From assembly GCA_041166085.1 (NCBI GenBank), contig JBEEFP010000098.1, positions 77,761-141,760 of the forward strand: DNA of 64,000 nucleotides. The letters are read 5' to 3'. The DNA comes from JBEEFP01 sp041166085. GTDB taxonomy: Bacteria; Actinomycetota; Acidimicrobiia; Acidimicrobiales; JAFATL01. Positions 57,520 to 64,000 of this stretch are shown one piece after another. Below the pieces are notes generated by a model. It saw only the letters and a program-made list of their open reading frames with translations. It had not been told where the DNA came from and made no database searches. The stretch's first letter is position 1. The number at the start of each line of letters is the position of its first letter. The position numbers and the translations under genes are program-made.

Positions 57520-58358
57520 CAGCGGTCCGCCAGCCCGAACTTGCTCTTGAGGATGCGGTGAAAGTCGCGTCGGCCGAAGGTCACGAGGCGCGCGTCGTTG
57601 GCCCCGGCCCGGCACGTGATGGCTTCACCATGGCCGATGTCCCCGAGGTCGCGGCCATCCACGACGAGGTTGGCCGGTCGGTCGTCGATCACCTCGAGGC
57701 GAACCTCCTCGCGGGCATCGAGCACGAGCGAACGATCGAAGAGCATGTGGGCGGACGCAGGGGTGACGAGGATCGCCCGCAGGCGGGGCGACACGATGGG
57801 TCCGCGCGCCGAGAGGTTGTACGCAGTGGAACCGGTGGGCGTGGCCACGATGAGTCCGTCGGCCGCGTAGGTGATGAACGGACGACCGTCGATGGAGGCG
57901 GCCAATCGGATGGTGTGGCCGGCAACCGTCTTCTCCATCACCGCCTCGTTGAGTGCGGTGGCGTGGCGGCCACTCGGCTCGAGCTCGATGTCGAGTGTCA
58001 TCCTGCACTCGATCCCGTAGTCGCCGGCGAAGAAGCGTTCGAGGGAGGCGGTCAGGTCCTGTGGCTCGACCTCGGTGAGGTAGCCGAGGTGGCCGACGTT
58101 CACGCCCAGAACGGGAACGTCGGCCCCGCACACCAGATCGACTGCTCGCAGCATGGTGCCGTCACCACCGAGGCTCATGCAGAGATCGGCGCCCTCGCCG
58201 ATGCCGTCGTCGGGATGAGCCCAGCGGTCGAGCCCGACGACCGAGGCGTCCTCGGCCGGGATCCGCACCTTGTGGTCCCGCGCCGTGAGCCAGTCGACGG
58301 CGAGCGCGGCCAAGTCGGCCGCTCGCTCCCGGTGCGGGATGAGCACAACCGTCGCCAT
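57519..58358 (-). CDS. nadK: NAD kinase
   Basis: 279 residues. 'CMSLGGDGTMLRAVDLV' (GGDGT), 'GVNVGHLGYLTEVEPQDL', 'TALNEAVMEKTVAGHTIRL' and 'ATPTGSTAYNLSARGPIVSPRL' are all diagnostic. Makes NADP from NAD. Overlaps recN (TGATG) and tlyA (TGATG). Confidence 0.96.
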   Translation of the reverse strand: MATVVLIPHRERAADLAALAVDWLTARDHKVRIPAEDASVVGLDRWAHPDDGIGEGADLCMSLGGDGTMLRAVDLVCGADVPVLGVNVGHLGYLTEVEPQDLTASLERFFAGDYGIECRMTLDIELEPSGRHATALNEAVMEKTVAGHTIRLAASIDGRPFITYAADGLIVATPTGSTAYNLSARGPIVSPRLRAILVTPASAHMLFDRSLVLDAREEVRLEVIDDRPANLVVDGRDLGDIGHGEAITCRAGANDARLVTFGRRDFHRILKSKFGLADR

Positions 58359-59161
58359 CAGCCGGCTCCAGCCGACGCGACCACGGCGTCGAGGTCAGGC
58401 CCCGGACCGGAGGCGACGACGCCGGCACGGGCGTGCACGAGGAACTCGACGTTGCCGTCGGCCCCCTGGAGCGGGGACACCATGGCGTCCATCATCGCGG
58501 CTGACTGGGCCGTCATGGCGACTCCGACCTCGCCGAGCACCCGGCGCCACACGACTGGGTCCGTGACGACGCCCTTTCCCCGGGACGCCTCGGCCCGCCC
58601 TGCTTCGAACTGCGGCTTGACGAGGAGCACCAGATCGGCGTCCGGCTCGGCCAACTCACCAGCCAGCACGGGCAGCACTGTTCGGAGGGAGATGAAGGAG
58701 AGATCGGCCACCACGACCGGGAACGGGCCGCCGATCTCCGCGGCCGTCGCGTGGCGCACGTTGAGGCGCTCATGCACGCGGACGCGCGGGTCGGCCCGCA
58801 GCCGCTCGTGCAGTTGGCCGTAGCCCACGTCCAGAGCGACCACCTCGGCCGCACCCCGCTGCAGCAGGCAGTCGGTGAAGCCGCCCGTCGACGCGCCGGC
58901 ATCGAGCGCCCGCCGGCCCGCGACGTCGACCGCGAAGCGCTCCAGCGCAGCGTCGAGCTTCTCGCCACCTCGGCTGACGAAGCGAGCGCGCGGCGCGAGC
59001 ACCTCCACGGGCTCGTCACGCCCGACAAGCCTGCTCGCTTTCGTCGCCGGTGCGCCACCGACCGTGACCACGCCCGTCGCGATGAGCGACTGGGCCACCT
59101 GCCGACTGCCGGCCAGACCCCGCCGGACGAGCTCGGCGTCGAGCCGCTGGCGCGCGCTCAG
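58358..59161 (-). CDS. tlyA: TlyA family 16S/23S rRNA methyltransferase/hemolysin, CTG start
   Basis: 267 residues when started at CTG 59161, nearly the length I recall for M. tuberculosis TlyA (268). The first ATG-type codon (GTG 59098) cuts off 'QRLDAELVRRGLAGSRQ', the first half of the S4 RNA-binding domain. No ATG, GTG or TTG lies between, and CTG overlaps the upstream stop as CTGA, matching the 4-base overlaps elsewhere in the window. After the S4 domain: 'FVSRGGEKLDAALERF', SAM motif 'ALDAGASTGGFTDCLL', 'VVADLSFISLRTVLPVLAGELA' and 'LVKPQFEAGR'. 2'-O-methylates rRNA; capreomycin-sensitivity determinant in mycobacteria. Confidence 0.9.
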   Translation of the reverse strand: MSARQRLDAELVRRGLAGSRQVAQSLIATGVVTVGGAPATKASRLVGRDEPVEVLAPRARFVSRGGEKLDAALERFAVDVAGRRALDAGASTGGFTDCLLQRGAAEVVALDVGYGQLHERLRADPRVRVHERLNVRHATAAEIGGPFPVVVADLSFISLRTVLPVLAGELAEPDADLVLLVKPQFEAGRAEASRGKGVVTDPVVWRRVLGEVGVAMTAQSAAMMDAMVSPLQGADGNVEFLVHARAGVVASGPGPDLDAVVASAGAG

Positions 59162-59550
59162 GCCTTCGTGGCTCCGCCGGCCTTGCTGGCCACGCCCTTC
59201 TTGGCCGGCGCAGCCTTCTTGGCGGCCGCCGGCTTCGCGACGGGGGCCGCCTTCTTCGCGGCGGGGGCGCCAGCGCCGAGCTTGCGCTCGAGGCGCGCGA
59301 TGTCGTCCTTCGTGGCCAGGCCGACGGACGCCAGCTGCTCACGAATCTCCTTGCGCACGAGATCGCGGAGCGCGTCGGTGTTCTTGCGGCTGCGCTCCAG
59401 CAAGTCCTCGACCCGGTCCTGGGTCTGCTCTCGCTGCACCTCGCCGGCCTTGACCAGGTCCTTCACGATGCCCTCGGCCCGGGCCCGGGTTAGCTGGGTG
59501 AAAGCCATCCCTGCATCGAGGTAGCGCCTGAGCATGTCGTTTTGGGCCAT
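59158..59550 (-). CDS. Phasin-like helical protein with Ala/Lys-rich tail
   Basis: 130 residues. Helical region 1-90 ('LRRYLDAGMAFTQLTRARAEGIVKDLVKAGEVQREQTQDRVEDLLERSRKNTDALRDLVRKEIREQLAS') then a low-complexity Ala/Lys/Pro tail (about 92-130, AAKKAAP repeats) like the histone-H1-like tail of PhaF phasins. Could bind storage granules or DNA. Leads the tlyA-nadK-recN operon; ATG is 6 bases after TAATGT. Confidence 0.75.
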   Translation of the reverse strand: MAQNDMLRRYLDAGMAFTQLTRARAEGIVKDLVKAGEVQREQTQDRVEDLLERSRKNTDALRDLVRKEIREQLASVGLATKDDIARLERKLGAGAPAAKKAAPVAKPAAAKKAAPAKKGVASKAGGATKA

Positions 59551-59556
59551 GGGGGA

Positions 59557-59583
59557 ACATTACGCGGTGCCCTCACATAGCCT
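59557..59583. promoter_or_regulatory. Back-to-back leaderless promoters of the phasin-like and rhomboid genes
   Basis: Minus-strand TAATGT (59562-59557) is 6 bases before the ATG at 59550; plus-strand TAGCCT (59578-59583) is 9 bases before the GTG at 59593. The hexamers are 15 bases apart, exactly as in the DUF512/ispH pair. Confidence 0.5.
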
Positions 59584-59592
59584 CCAATCCCG

Positions 59593-60396
59593 GTGATCCC
59601 GCTCAAGGACTACAACCCCACGAAGCGGTTCGCCTACGTCACTGCCCTGCTCATCGGGGCGTGCGTGGTCATCTTCGTCGCCGTGCAGCCGGTGGGCCAC
59701 GCTCCGATCTTCGAGTCCGACCCGCAGAAGGCCAACGTGAGCCAGAACGCGGAGCTCAGGTTCGACCTCTACAACGCGGCGATCCCGTGTGAGGTCACCA
59801 CCGGCGAGGCGCTGAGTCAGGCTGAGATCGACCAGACCTTCGTCCAGAACCCGCCCAACACGGAGGCGTGCCACCGGGGCGACGCGCCGCGCTATCCGAA
59901 CAAGAACATCTACCTCGCCATCCTCTTCTCGATGTTCCTGCACGGGAGCTGGCTGCACCTGCTCGGCAACATGCTGTTCCTCTGGGTGTTCGGGAACAAC
60001 ATCGAGGACACGTTCGGGGCCGCCAAGTACGTCGTCTTCTACCTGGTCGCGGGCCTGGTGGCCGCCGCCGCGCACATCGCCATCCAGCCGCACAGCACCG
60101 TCCCGATCGTCGGCGCATCGGGCGCCATCGCGGGGGTCATGGGCGCGTACATGGTCCTGTTCCCGAACGTGCGCATCCGCACCCTGCTGTTCTTCGGGTT
60201 CTTCTTCCTCCTCCGCGACCTGCGGGCCAAGTGGCTGCTGCTGTTCTGGTTCGTCTTCCAGTTCTTCACCGGCCCCAACTCCGGCGTCGCGTGGGTCGCC
60301 CACGTCGGCGGCTTTGCCTTCGGCGTGGTGGTCGCCCTGATCTACAAGGCCACCTCCCGACCGCCGCGCCCCGAACCCGCCCTCCCCTGGTCCTGA
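59593..60396 (+). CDS. Rhomboid family intramembrane serine protease
   Basis: 267 residues, about six to seven helices. Catalytic Ser in 'IVGASGAIAGVMGAYMVLFP' and His in 'WVAHVGGFAFGVVVALIY'; 'FLHGSWLHLLGNMLFLWVFGNNIED' is the conserved helix-2 region. N-terminus is longer than minimal GlpG, with an external loop (about 35-90) before helix 2. Substrates unknown. GTG start. Confidence 0.92.
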   Translation: MIPLKDYNPTKRFAYVTALLIGACVVIFVAVQPVGHAPIFESDPQKANVSQNAELRFDLYNAAIPCEVTTGEALSQAEIDQTFVQNPPNTEACHRGDAPRYPNKNIYLAILFSMFLHGSWLHLLGNMLFLWVFGNNIEDTFGAAKYVVFYLVAGLVAAAAHIAIQPHSTVPIVGASGAIAGVMGAYMVLFPNVRIRTLLFFGFFFLLRDLRAKWLLLFWFVFQFFTGPNSGVAWVAHVGGFAFGVVVALIYKATSRPPRPEPALPWS

Positions 60397-60404
60397 CCCC
60401 TGGG

Positions 60405-61142
60405 CTACACGTTGACGGCGGCGGCCAAGTCGGCGACGACGAGGTCGGGCGCGGGGGTGACGGGCAGGTCGTCCTGGCCCGTCACGCCGCTGAGCACGAG
60501 CACGAAGCGGGCGCCGAGGTTGTGGGCGAGGGCCCCGTCCGTCGACGCGCGGTCGCCGACGACGACCTCGACGCGCCCCACGCGCTCGCGGATCAGCCCG
60601 ACCGTCGCCTTGAAGGGCTTGCCTGCCACCTCGGCCGGCTTGCCCGTCGCGTAGGAGACCGCCGCCAAGAGCGAGCCACCGCCCGGCACCAGCCCCGTCG
60701 GAGTCGGGTAGGTCGGGTCGTCGTTGGTCCCGATGAGACGAGCGCCCGCGGCCACTGCCCGGTAGGCGGCGGTGAGACGTTCGAAGTCGAACTCGCGATG
60801 CCAGCCCACGACGACCGCATCGGCCCGGCCGCTGCGCACGGTGCGGACTCCCCGCCTCTGCAGGGCCTCGTCCACGCCCTTCCCGGCGCAGACCAGCGCG
60901 GTGCTCGACGGTGAGAGCATCGACGCCGCGGCCTGGGCCGAAGTGATGACGTCCGCCTCCTCGACGGGCACGCCCATCGTGCGCAGCTTGGCCGCGTAGT
61001 CGCCGACCGTCTGCGACGAGTTGTTGGTGAGGAACACCACGCGCTGTCCGCCCGCCCGCAAGCGCGCGACCGCGTCGGCAGCGCCGTAGATCGGCTGGTC
61101 GCCCAGCCACAACACCCCGTCGAGATCGAGGAGCCAGGCCAT
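60405..61142 (-). CDS. HAD-superfamily IIA phosphatase (NagD-like)
   Basis: 245 residues. Motif I 'LLDLDGVLWLGD', motif II 'FLTNNSSQT', cap 'LIGTNDDPTYPTPTGLVPGGGSLLAAV', motif III/IV 'VGDRASTDGALAHNLGARFVLVLSGVT'. p-nitrophenylphosphatase/NagD-type enzymes dephosphorylate sugar or nucleotide phosphates. Equivalent to Rv1692 next to tlyA in mycobacteria. A TAGTGT sits 9 bases before the ATG, a possible leaderless -10. Confidence 0.9.
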   Translation of the reverse strand: MAWLLDLDGVLWLGDQPIYGAADAVARLRAGGQRVVFLTNNSSQTVGDYAAKLRTMGVPVEEADVITSAQAAASMLSPSSTALVCAGKGVDEALQRRGVRTVRSGRADAVVVGWHREFDFERLTAAYRAVAAGARLIGTNDDPTYPTPTGLVPGGGSLLAAVSYATGKPAEVAGKPFKATVGLIRERVGRVEVVVGDRASTDGALAHNLGARFVLVLSGVTGQDDLPVTPAPDLVVADLAAAVNV

Positions 61143-61162
61143 GGCTGTTAGACACTAGGTGG

Positions 61163-62371
61163 ATGCCTCGCTTCGAGCCGTTTGCCGGCCTCCGATACGA
61201 CCTCGCGGCCGTCGAGCTCGACGATGTGATCGCCCCGCCTTACGACGTCGTCTCTCGCGACGACCAGTCCGCCCTCGAGGCGCGCAGCCCGTACAACTCC
61301 ATCCGCGTCGAGCTCCCGCGTGACGAGGTCGGGCTCGATCGGTACGCGGCGGCCTCGCGTCTGCTCACCGAGTGGCGGGCCGCGGGCGTGCTCGTCACCG
61401 ACGACGAGCCGTCGTTCTACGTGTACCGCATGGGCTTCCACGACGACGACGGCCGGCCGCGGCAGACGTCCGGCGTCATCGGCGCCCTGGGGCTGGTCAA
61501 GCCCGGGGCACCGGGCAGCGACGTGCTGCCCCACGAACGCACCACGCCGAAAGCCAAGAGCGACCGCCTCGACCTCCTCCGCGCGACGAAGGCCAACCTC
61601 TCGCCGATCTGGGGGCTCTCGTTGGCCGAGGGCCTCTCGGCGTTGAGTGAGCCGCCGGGGCCGCCTGACGGCCGGGCAACCGACAGCGACGGCGTGCACC
61701 ACCGCATCTGGCGGGTGATCCAACCCGGCGTGGTGGCAGCGATCACCGAGGCGGTCGCGTCGGCGCCCGTCGTGATCGCCGACGGTCACCATCGCTTCGA
61801 GACCGCCCTCAACTACCGCGACGAGCAGCGGGCCGCGTCCGGGGACGCCGACGGTCCATACGACCTGGTGCTGGCCTACGTCGTGGAGCTCACCGAGGAA
61901 CAGCTCAGCGTGCGCCCCATCCACCGGCTGCTCAACGGCCTCCCTGACGACGTCGACCTGCCCATGGCGCTGGAGCCCTTCTTCGACGTCTTCGGCGACG
62001 ACGGACCCCTGGACGGCGTCACCACACGCATGGCCGACGCCGGCGCCCTCGCCCTCGTGACACGAGGCGGGACGTGGCTGCTCCGCCCTAGGCCCCAGAC
62101 GGAAGCGGCGGCGGAGCAGGACCTCGACTCATGCCGGCTCGACGTCGCCCTGGCCGCGCTTCCACCGCACGAGCTCACGTTTCAACACGGATGGGACCTG
62201 GCGGCGGCCGCGGTGGACAAGGGGGAGGCGCAAGCGGCCGTGCTCCTGCGACCGGCGACGGTCGAGCAGATCCACGCCACTGGTCACGCAGGACTCCGCA
62301 TGCCCCCCAAGACGACCTTCTTCCATCCGAAACCCCGTACTGGTCTTGTCTTCCGTTCCGTCGCGGGGTGA
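61163..62371 (+). CDS. DUF1015 family protein
   Basis: 402 residues. 'PFAGLRYDLAAVELDDVIAPPYDVVSRDDQSAL', 'FYVYRMGF', 'GVIGALGLV', 'PHERTTPKAKSDRLDLLRATKANLSPIWGL' and 'VIADGHHRFETALNYRDE' are classic DUF1015 segments. Widely conserved and of unknown reaction (some archaeal members were linked to serine/threonine metabolism). Overlaps the next gene by 26 bases. Confidence 0.93.
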   Translation: MPRFEPFAGLRYDLAAVELDDVIAPPYDVVSRDDQSALEARSPYNSIRVELPRDEVGLDRYAAASRLLTEWRAAGVLVTDDEPSFYVYRMGFHDDDGRPRQTSGVIGALGLVKPGAPGSDVLPHERTTPKAKSDRLDLLRATKANLSPIWGLSLAEGLSALSEPPGPPDGRATDSDGVHHRIWRVIQPGVVAAITEAVASAPVVIADGHHRFETALNYRDEQRAASGDADGPYDLVLAYVVELTEEQLSVRPIHRLLNGLPDDVDLPMALEPFFDVFGDDGPLDGVTTRMADAGALALVTRGGTWLLRPRPQTEAAAEQDLDSCRLDVALAALPPHELTFQHGWDLAAAAVDKGEAQAAVLLRPATVEQIHATGHAGLRMPPKTTFFHPKPRTGLVFRSVAG

Positions 62372-63077
62372 GCTCTACGACTGGGAGCAACGCAACGTCA
62401 TCGGTCGTGGCGCGCAGGACCTTGCGTTCTACGCAGAGCTGACCCGACCGGGCACCCAGGTCCTCGAGCTCGCGTGTGGCACCGGTCGGCTGTCGGTGCC
62501 ACTCGCACGGCAGGGCGCGCGGGTGGTGGGCCTCGACGTCGACGCCTCGATGCTCGCGGTCGCGCAGCGACGCGAGCCATCGCTGTGCCTCATGCGTGCC
62601 GACATGCGTCGCTTTGCGTTGCATCGTCGCTTCGACCTGGTGGTCGCGGCCTACAACTGCCTGCAGCTGCTGCTGACCGACGGGGACCGGCGGGCTTGCG
62701 TGCAGGCGGCGGCCCGCCACCTCGCGCCGAGCGGAGTCCTCGCCGTCGAGGTCCGAGACTTCCTCGCCGACGGGACGCCGGCGGACGTGGAGTCCGAGCC
62801 GCTCCACACCGGACCGTTGGGCGACTCGATCGTCACCCTGCACGGCGGGCTTCGCCACGACGTCGGCCCGCGAGTCACGACCTACACCCGCCGATTCGAG
62901 GTGCGGGCTCTCGACGCTCCGACGAGGTGGGTGGATGACGACGTCTCGCTGTACTCCTTCGAGGCCGGCGAGCTCGACGATCTGATGCAGGGCGCCGGGC
63001 TGGCCGGCACCGTCGAGGTGGCCGGGAACGCGGTCGAGCGATGGGTGGCGCGTAGGATGCTGACGTGCGAAACCTGA
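62346..63077 (+). CDS. SAM-dependent methyltransferase
   Basis: 243 residues. Class I fold: 'TQVLELACGTGRLSVPLARQGARVVGLDVDASML' (SAM motif I), 'CLMRADMRRFALHRRFDLVVAAYNCLQLLL'. Substrate unknown; similar small methyltransferases act on many substrates. The only plausible start is TTG 62346, overlapping DUF1015; the next gene overlaps its end by 13 bases. Confidence 0.85.
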   Translation: MSSVPSRGELYDWEQRNVIGRGAQDLAFYAELTRPGTQVLELACGTGRLSVPLARQGARVVGLDVDASMLAVAQRREPSLCLMRADMRRFALHRRFDLVVAAYNCLQLLLTDGDRRACVQAAARHLAPSGVLAVEVRDFLADGTPADVESEPLHTGPLGDSIVTLHGGLRHDVGPRVTTYTRRFEVRALDAPTRWVDDDVSLYSFEAGELDDLMQGAGLAGTVEVAGNAVERWVARRMLTCET

Positions 63078-63406
63078 CCAAGTCCCCCCTGTACACGGCC
63101 GTCGCGCTGGTGGGGCTCGGCTTCGTGCTCATCTTCCTCGGCTGGAACGGCGCCGCGGGCAAGGACTACACCCAGGGCCAGCTGCCGTATCTCCTCTCCG
63201 GCGGCGTGGCCGGGCTCGCCCTCATCCTCTGCGGACTCACCGTGGTCGTCGTGCAGGCAGTGCGGCGCGAGGCGCTTCTCCTCGCCACCAAGCTCGACCG
63301 GCTCGCCGAGAGCTTGGGTGCCGCGCCCGAGACGACCGCCGACCTGGCGGTGGCCGACGACCCCCAGCAGTACGCGCCCCGCCGGCGCGAGTCCGTGAAC
63401 TCCTGA
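63065..63406 (+). CDS. Small two-helix membrane protein
   Basis: 113 residues with GTG start. Helices at about 8-27 and 43-66; the cytoplasmic tail (68-113) is polar. Not recognised; overlaps the methyltransferase end, so probably co-expressed with it. Confidence 0.65.
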   Translation: MRNLTKSPLYTAVALVGLGFVLIFLGWNGAAGKDYTQGQLPYLLSGGVAGLALILCGLTVVVVQAVRREALLLATKLDRLAESLGAAPETTADLAVADDPQQYAPRRRESVNS

Positions 63407-63533
63407 CGAGCACGAGCCGACTCGTCGCAGAGCGTTCACGCCGAGATTCCGGCGAAGATGTCGAGAACTCGGGGCCGGTTCCGTCCCTGTGGTGATACGG
63501 CCGGCAGGGCCGGCGTCACACAAGGAGAACACC

Positions 63534-63941
63534 ATGGCCAAGTACCTGTTGCTCAAGCACTACCGGGGCGCGCCCGCGCCCGTCAACGATGTCCCGATGG
63601 ACCAGTGGAGGCCCGACGAGGTCGAGGCACACATCCAGTTCATGAACGACCTCGCTGGTCGGCTCGAGGGCACCGGCGAGTTCGTCGAAGGGCAAGCGCT
63701 GTCACCCGACGGCGTGTGGGTCCGCTCCGACGGTGAGGGCCGTCCGCCGGTGACCGACGGACCGTTCGCCGAGACCAAGGACCTGATCGCAGGTTGGATG
63801 GTGATCGACGTCGACTCGACCGAGCGCGCGCACGAGGCCGCGGCGTTCCTGTCCTCGGCGCCCGGCCACGGCGGCAAGCCGCTGGAGGAATGGATCGAGG
63901 TGCGGCCCTTCCTGACCGAGGCGCCGCCCGATACCGAGTGA
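63534..63941 (+). CDS. YCII-related (DGPF) domain protein
   Basis: 135 residues from ATG 63534, preceded by AAGGAGAACACC (good ribosome site). 'KYLLLKHYRGAPAPVND' and 'GRPPVTDGPFAETKDLIAGWMVIDVDS' carry the DGPF motif; the protein family is usually encoded beside an ECF sigma factor. A small GCCGGC-rich hairpin lies in the leader (about 63500). The 45-base upstream extension is discarded. Confidence 0.9.
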   Translation: MAKYLLLKHYRGAPAPVNDVPMDQWRPDEVEAHIQFMNDLAGRLEGTGEFVEGQALSPDGVWVRSDGEGRPPVTDGPFAETKDLIAGWMVIDVDSTERAHEAAAFLSSAPGHGGKPLEEWIEVRPFLTEAPPDTE

Positions 63942-63952
63942 CTGGTGACGAC

Positions 63953-64000
63953 GTGACGCCGACATCGAGTCAAGTGAACAGCGGGGTGACCGAGCTGCTT
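63953..64000 (+). CDS. Start of a probable ECF-type sigma factor, cut by the right edge
   Basis: From GTG 63953 sixteen codons are open: VTPTSSQVNSGVTELL. Actinobacterial sigma factors of the YCII-associated group commonly begin with a Thr-Glu-Leu-Leu-Arg motif before the first sigma-2 helix, and the preceding gene is a YCII protein, their usual partner. Only the start is present, so this is an inference from context. Confidence 0.35.
   Translation, partial: MTPTSSQVNSGVTELL

Overview
The window is GC-rich chromosomal DNA from a high-GC Gram-positive bacterium (Actinomycetota). Two long gene strings match the order of Mycobacterium tuberculosis loci from memory: pgsA / DUF881 / small basic protein / DUF881 / gcvH / FHA protein / FtsR-type MerR / bifunctional nuclease / MerR / glycine decarboxylase (Rv1822-Rv1832 region), and tlyA / nadK / recN / steA / mctB(steB) / pyrG / NUDIX / xerD / scpA / scpB / pseudouridine synthase / cmk / der (Rv1694-Rv1713 region). 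The two-subunit glycine decarboxylase, the many inserted genes and the absence of mycolate genes suggest a deep lineage such as Acidimicrobiia rather than Mycobacteriales; that placement is inference. No phage, insertion sequence or CRISPR array is visible.

Layout. 1-4971: edge membrane gene, class II aldolase, flavin monooxygenase, large FtsX-type permease. 4980-18954, all minus strand: two GNATs, gcvPB-gcvPA-gcvT, a nuclease-like protein, MerR, bifunctional nuclease, hpt, FtsR-type MerR, FHA protein, gcvH, DUF881/Sbp/DUF881, a mannose-1-phosphate guanylyltransferase fused to a degenerate phosphomannomutase, and pgsA. 19011-24894: accessory stretch with a hemerythrin, three proteins with Thr/Pro-rich stalks (one GH99-like), small proteins and an HTH protein. 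25006-33140: tRNA-Pro, zinc-ribbon protein, HMG-CoA-lyase-like protein, acyl-CoA carboxylase beta, SpoIIE phosphatase, der, DUF512 protein, ispH, HD protein. 33199-39222: plsC-cmk-aroA-tyrA-aroH-pseudouridine synthase-scpB-scpA, nearly all overlapping. 39276-48289: trpS, lipoprotein, double cupredoxin, then pyrG-NUDIX-ald-xerD-DksA-like-M50 protease-HD-SnoaL. 48474-59550: PNPT (MraY-like), GT2/phosphatase fusion, murJ, steB, steA, recN, nadK, tlyA and an Ala/Lys-tailed protein as one overlapping operon. 59593-64000: rhomboid, HAD, DUF1015, methyltransferase, small membrane protein, YCII protein and the start of another gene.

How the genes work together. The window concentrates cell-envelope and division functions: PgsA, GDP-mannose synthesis, FtsR, the DUF881/Sbp membrane set, ScpAB, XerD, SteA/SteB, MurJ, plus an unusual envelope-glycan module (MurJ + GT2/alkaline-phosphatase-like fusion + PNPT), the best candidate here for an undescribed system. 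Most genes are joined by 1- or 4-base ATGA/GTGA/TGATG overlaps.

Regulation can partly be read: many operon-leading genes have a TANNNT -10 hexamer only 6-9 bases before the start codon and no Shine-Dalgarno sequence, the signature of leaderless transcription. Long hairpins separate operons, two of them (near 15849 and 33170) belonging to one repeat family. Start codons below were often moved inward from the longest ORF, using protein homology, 4-base overlaps and these promoters.
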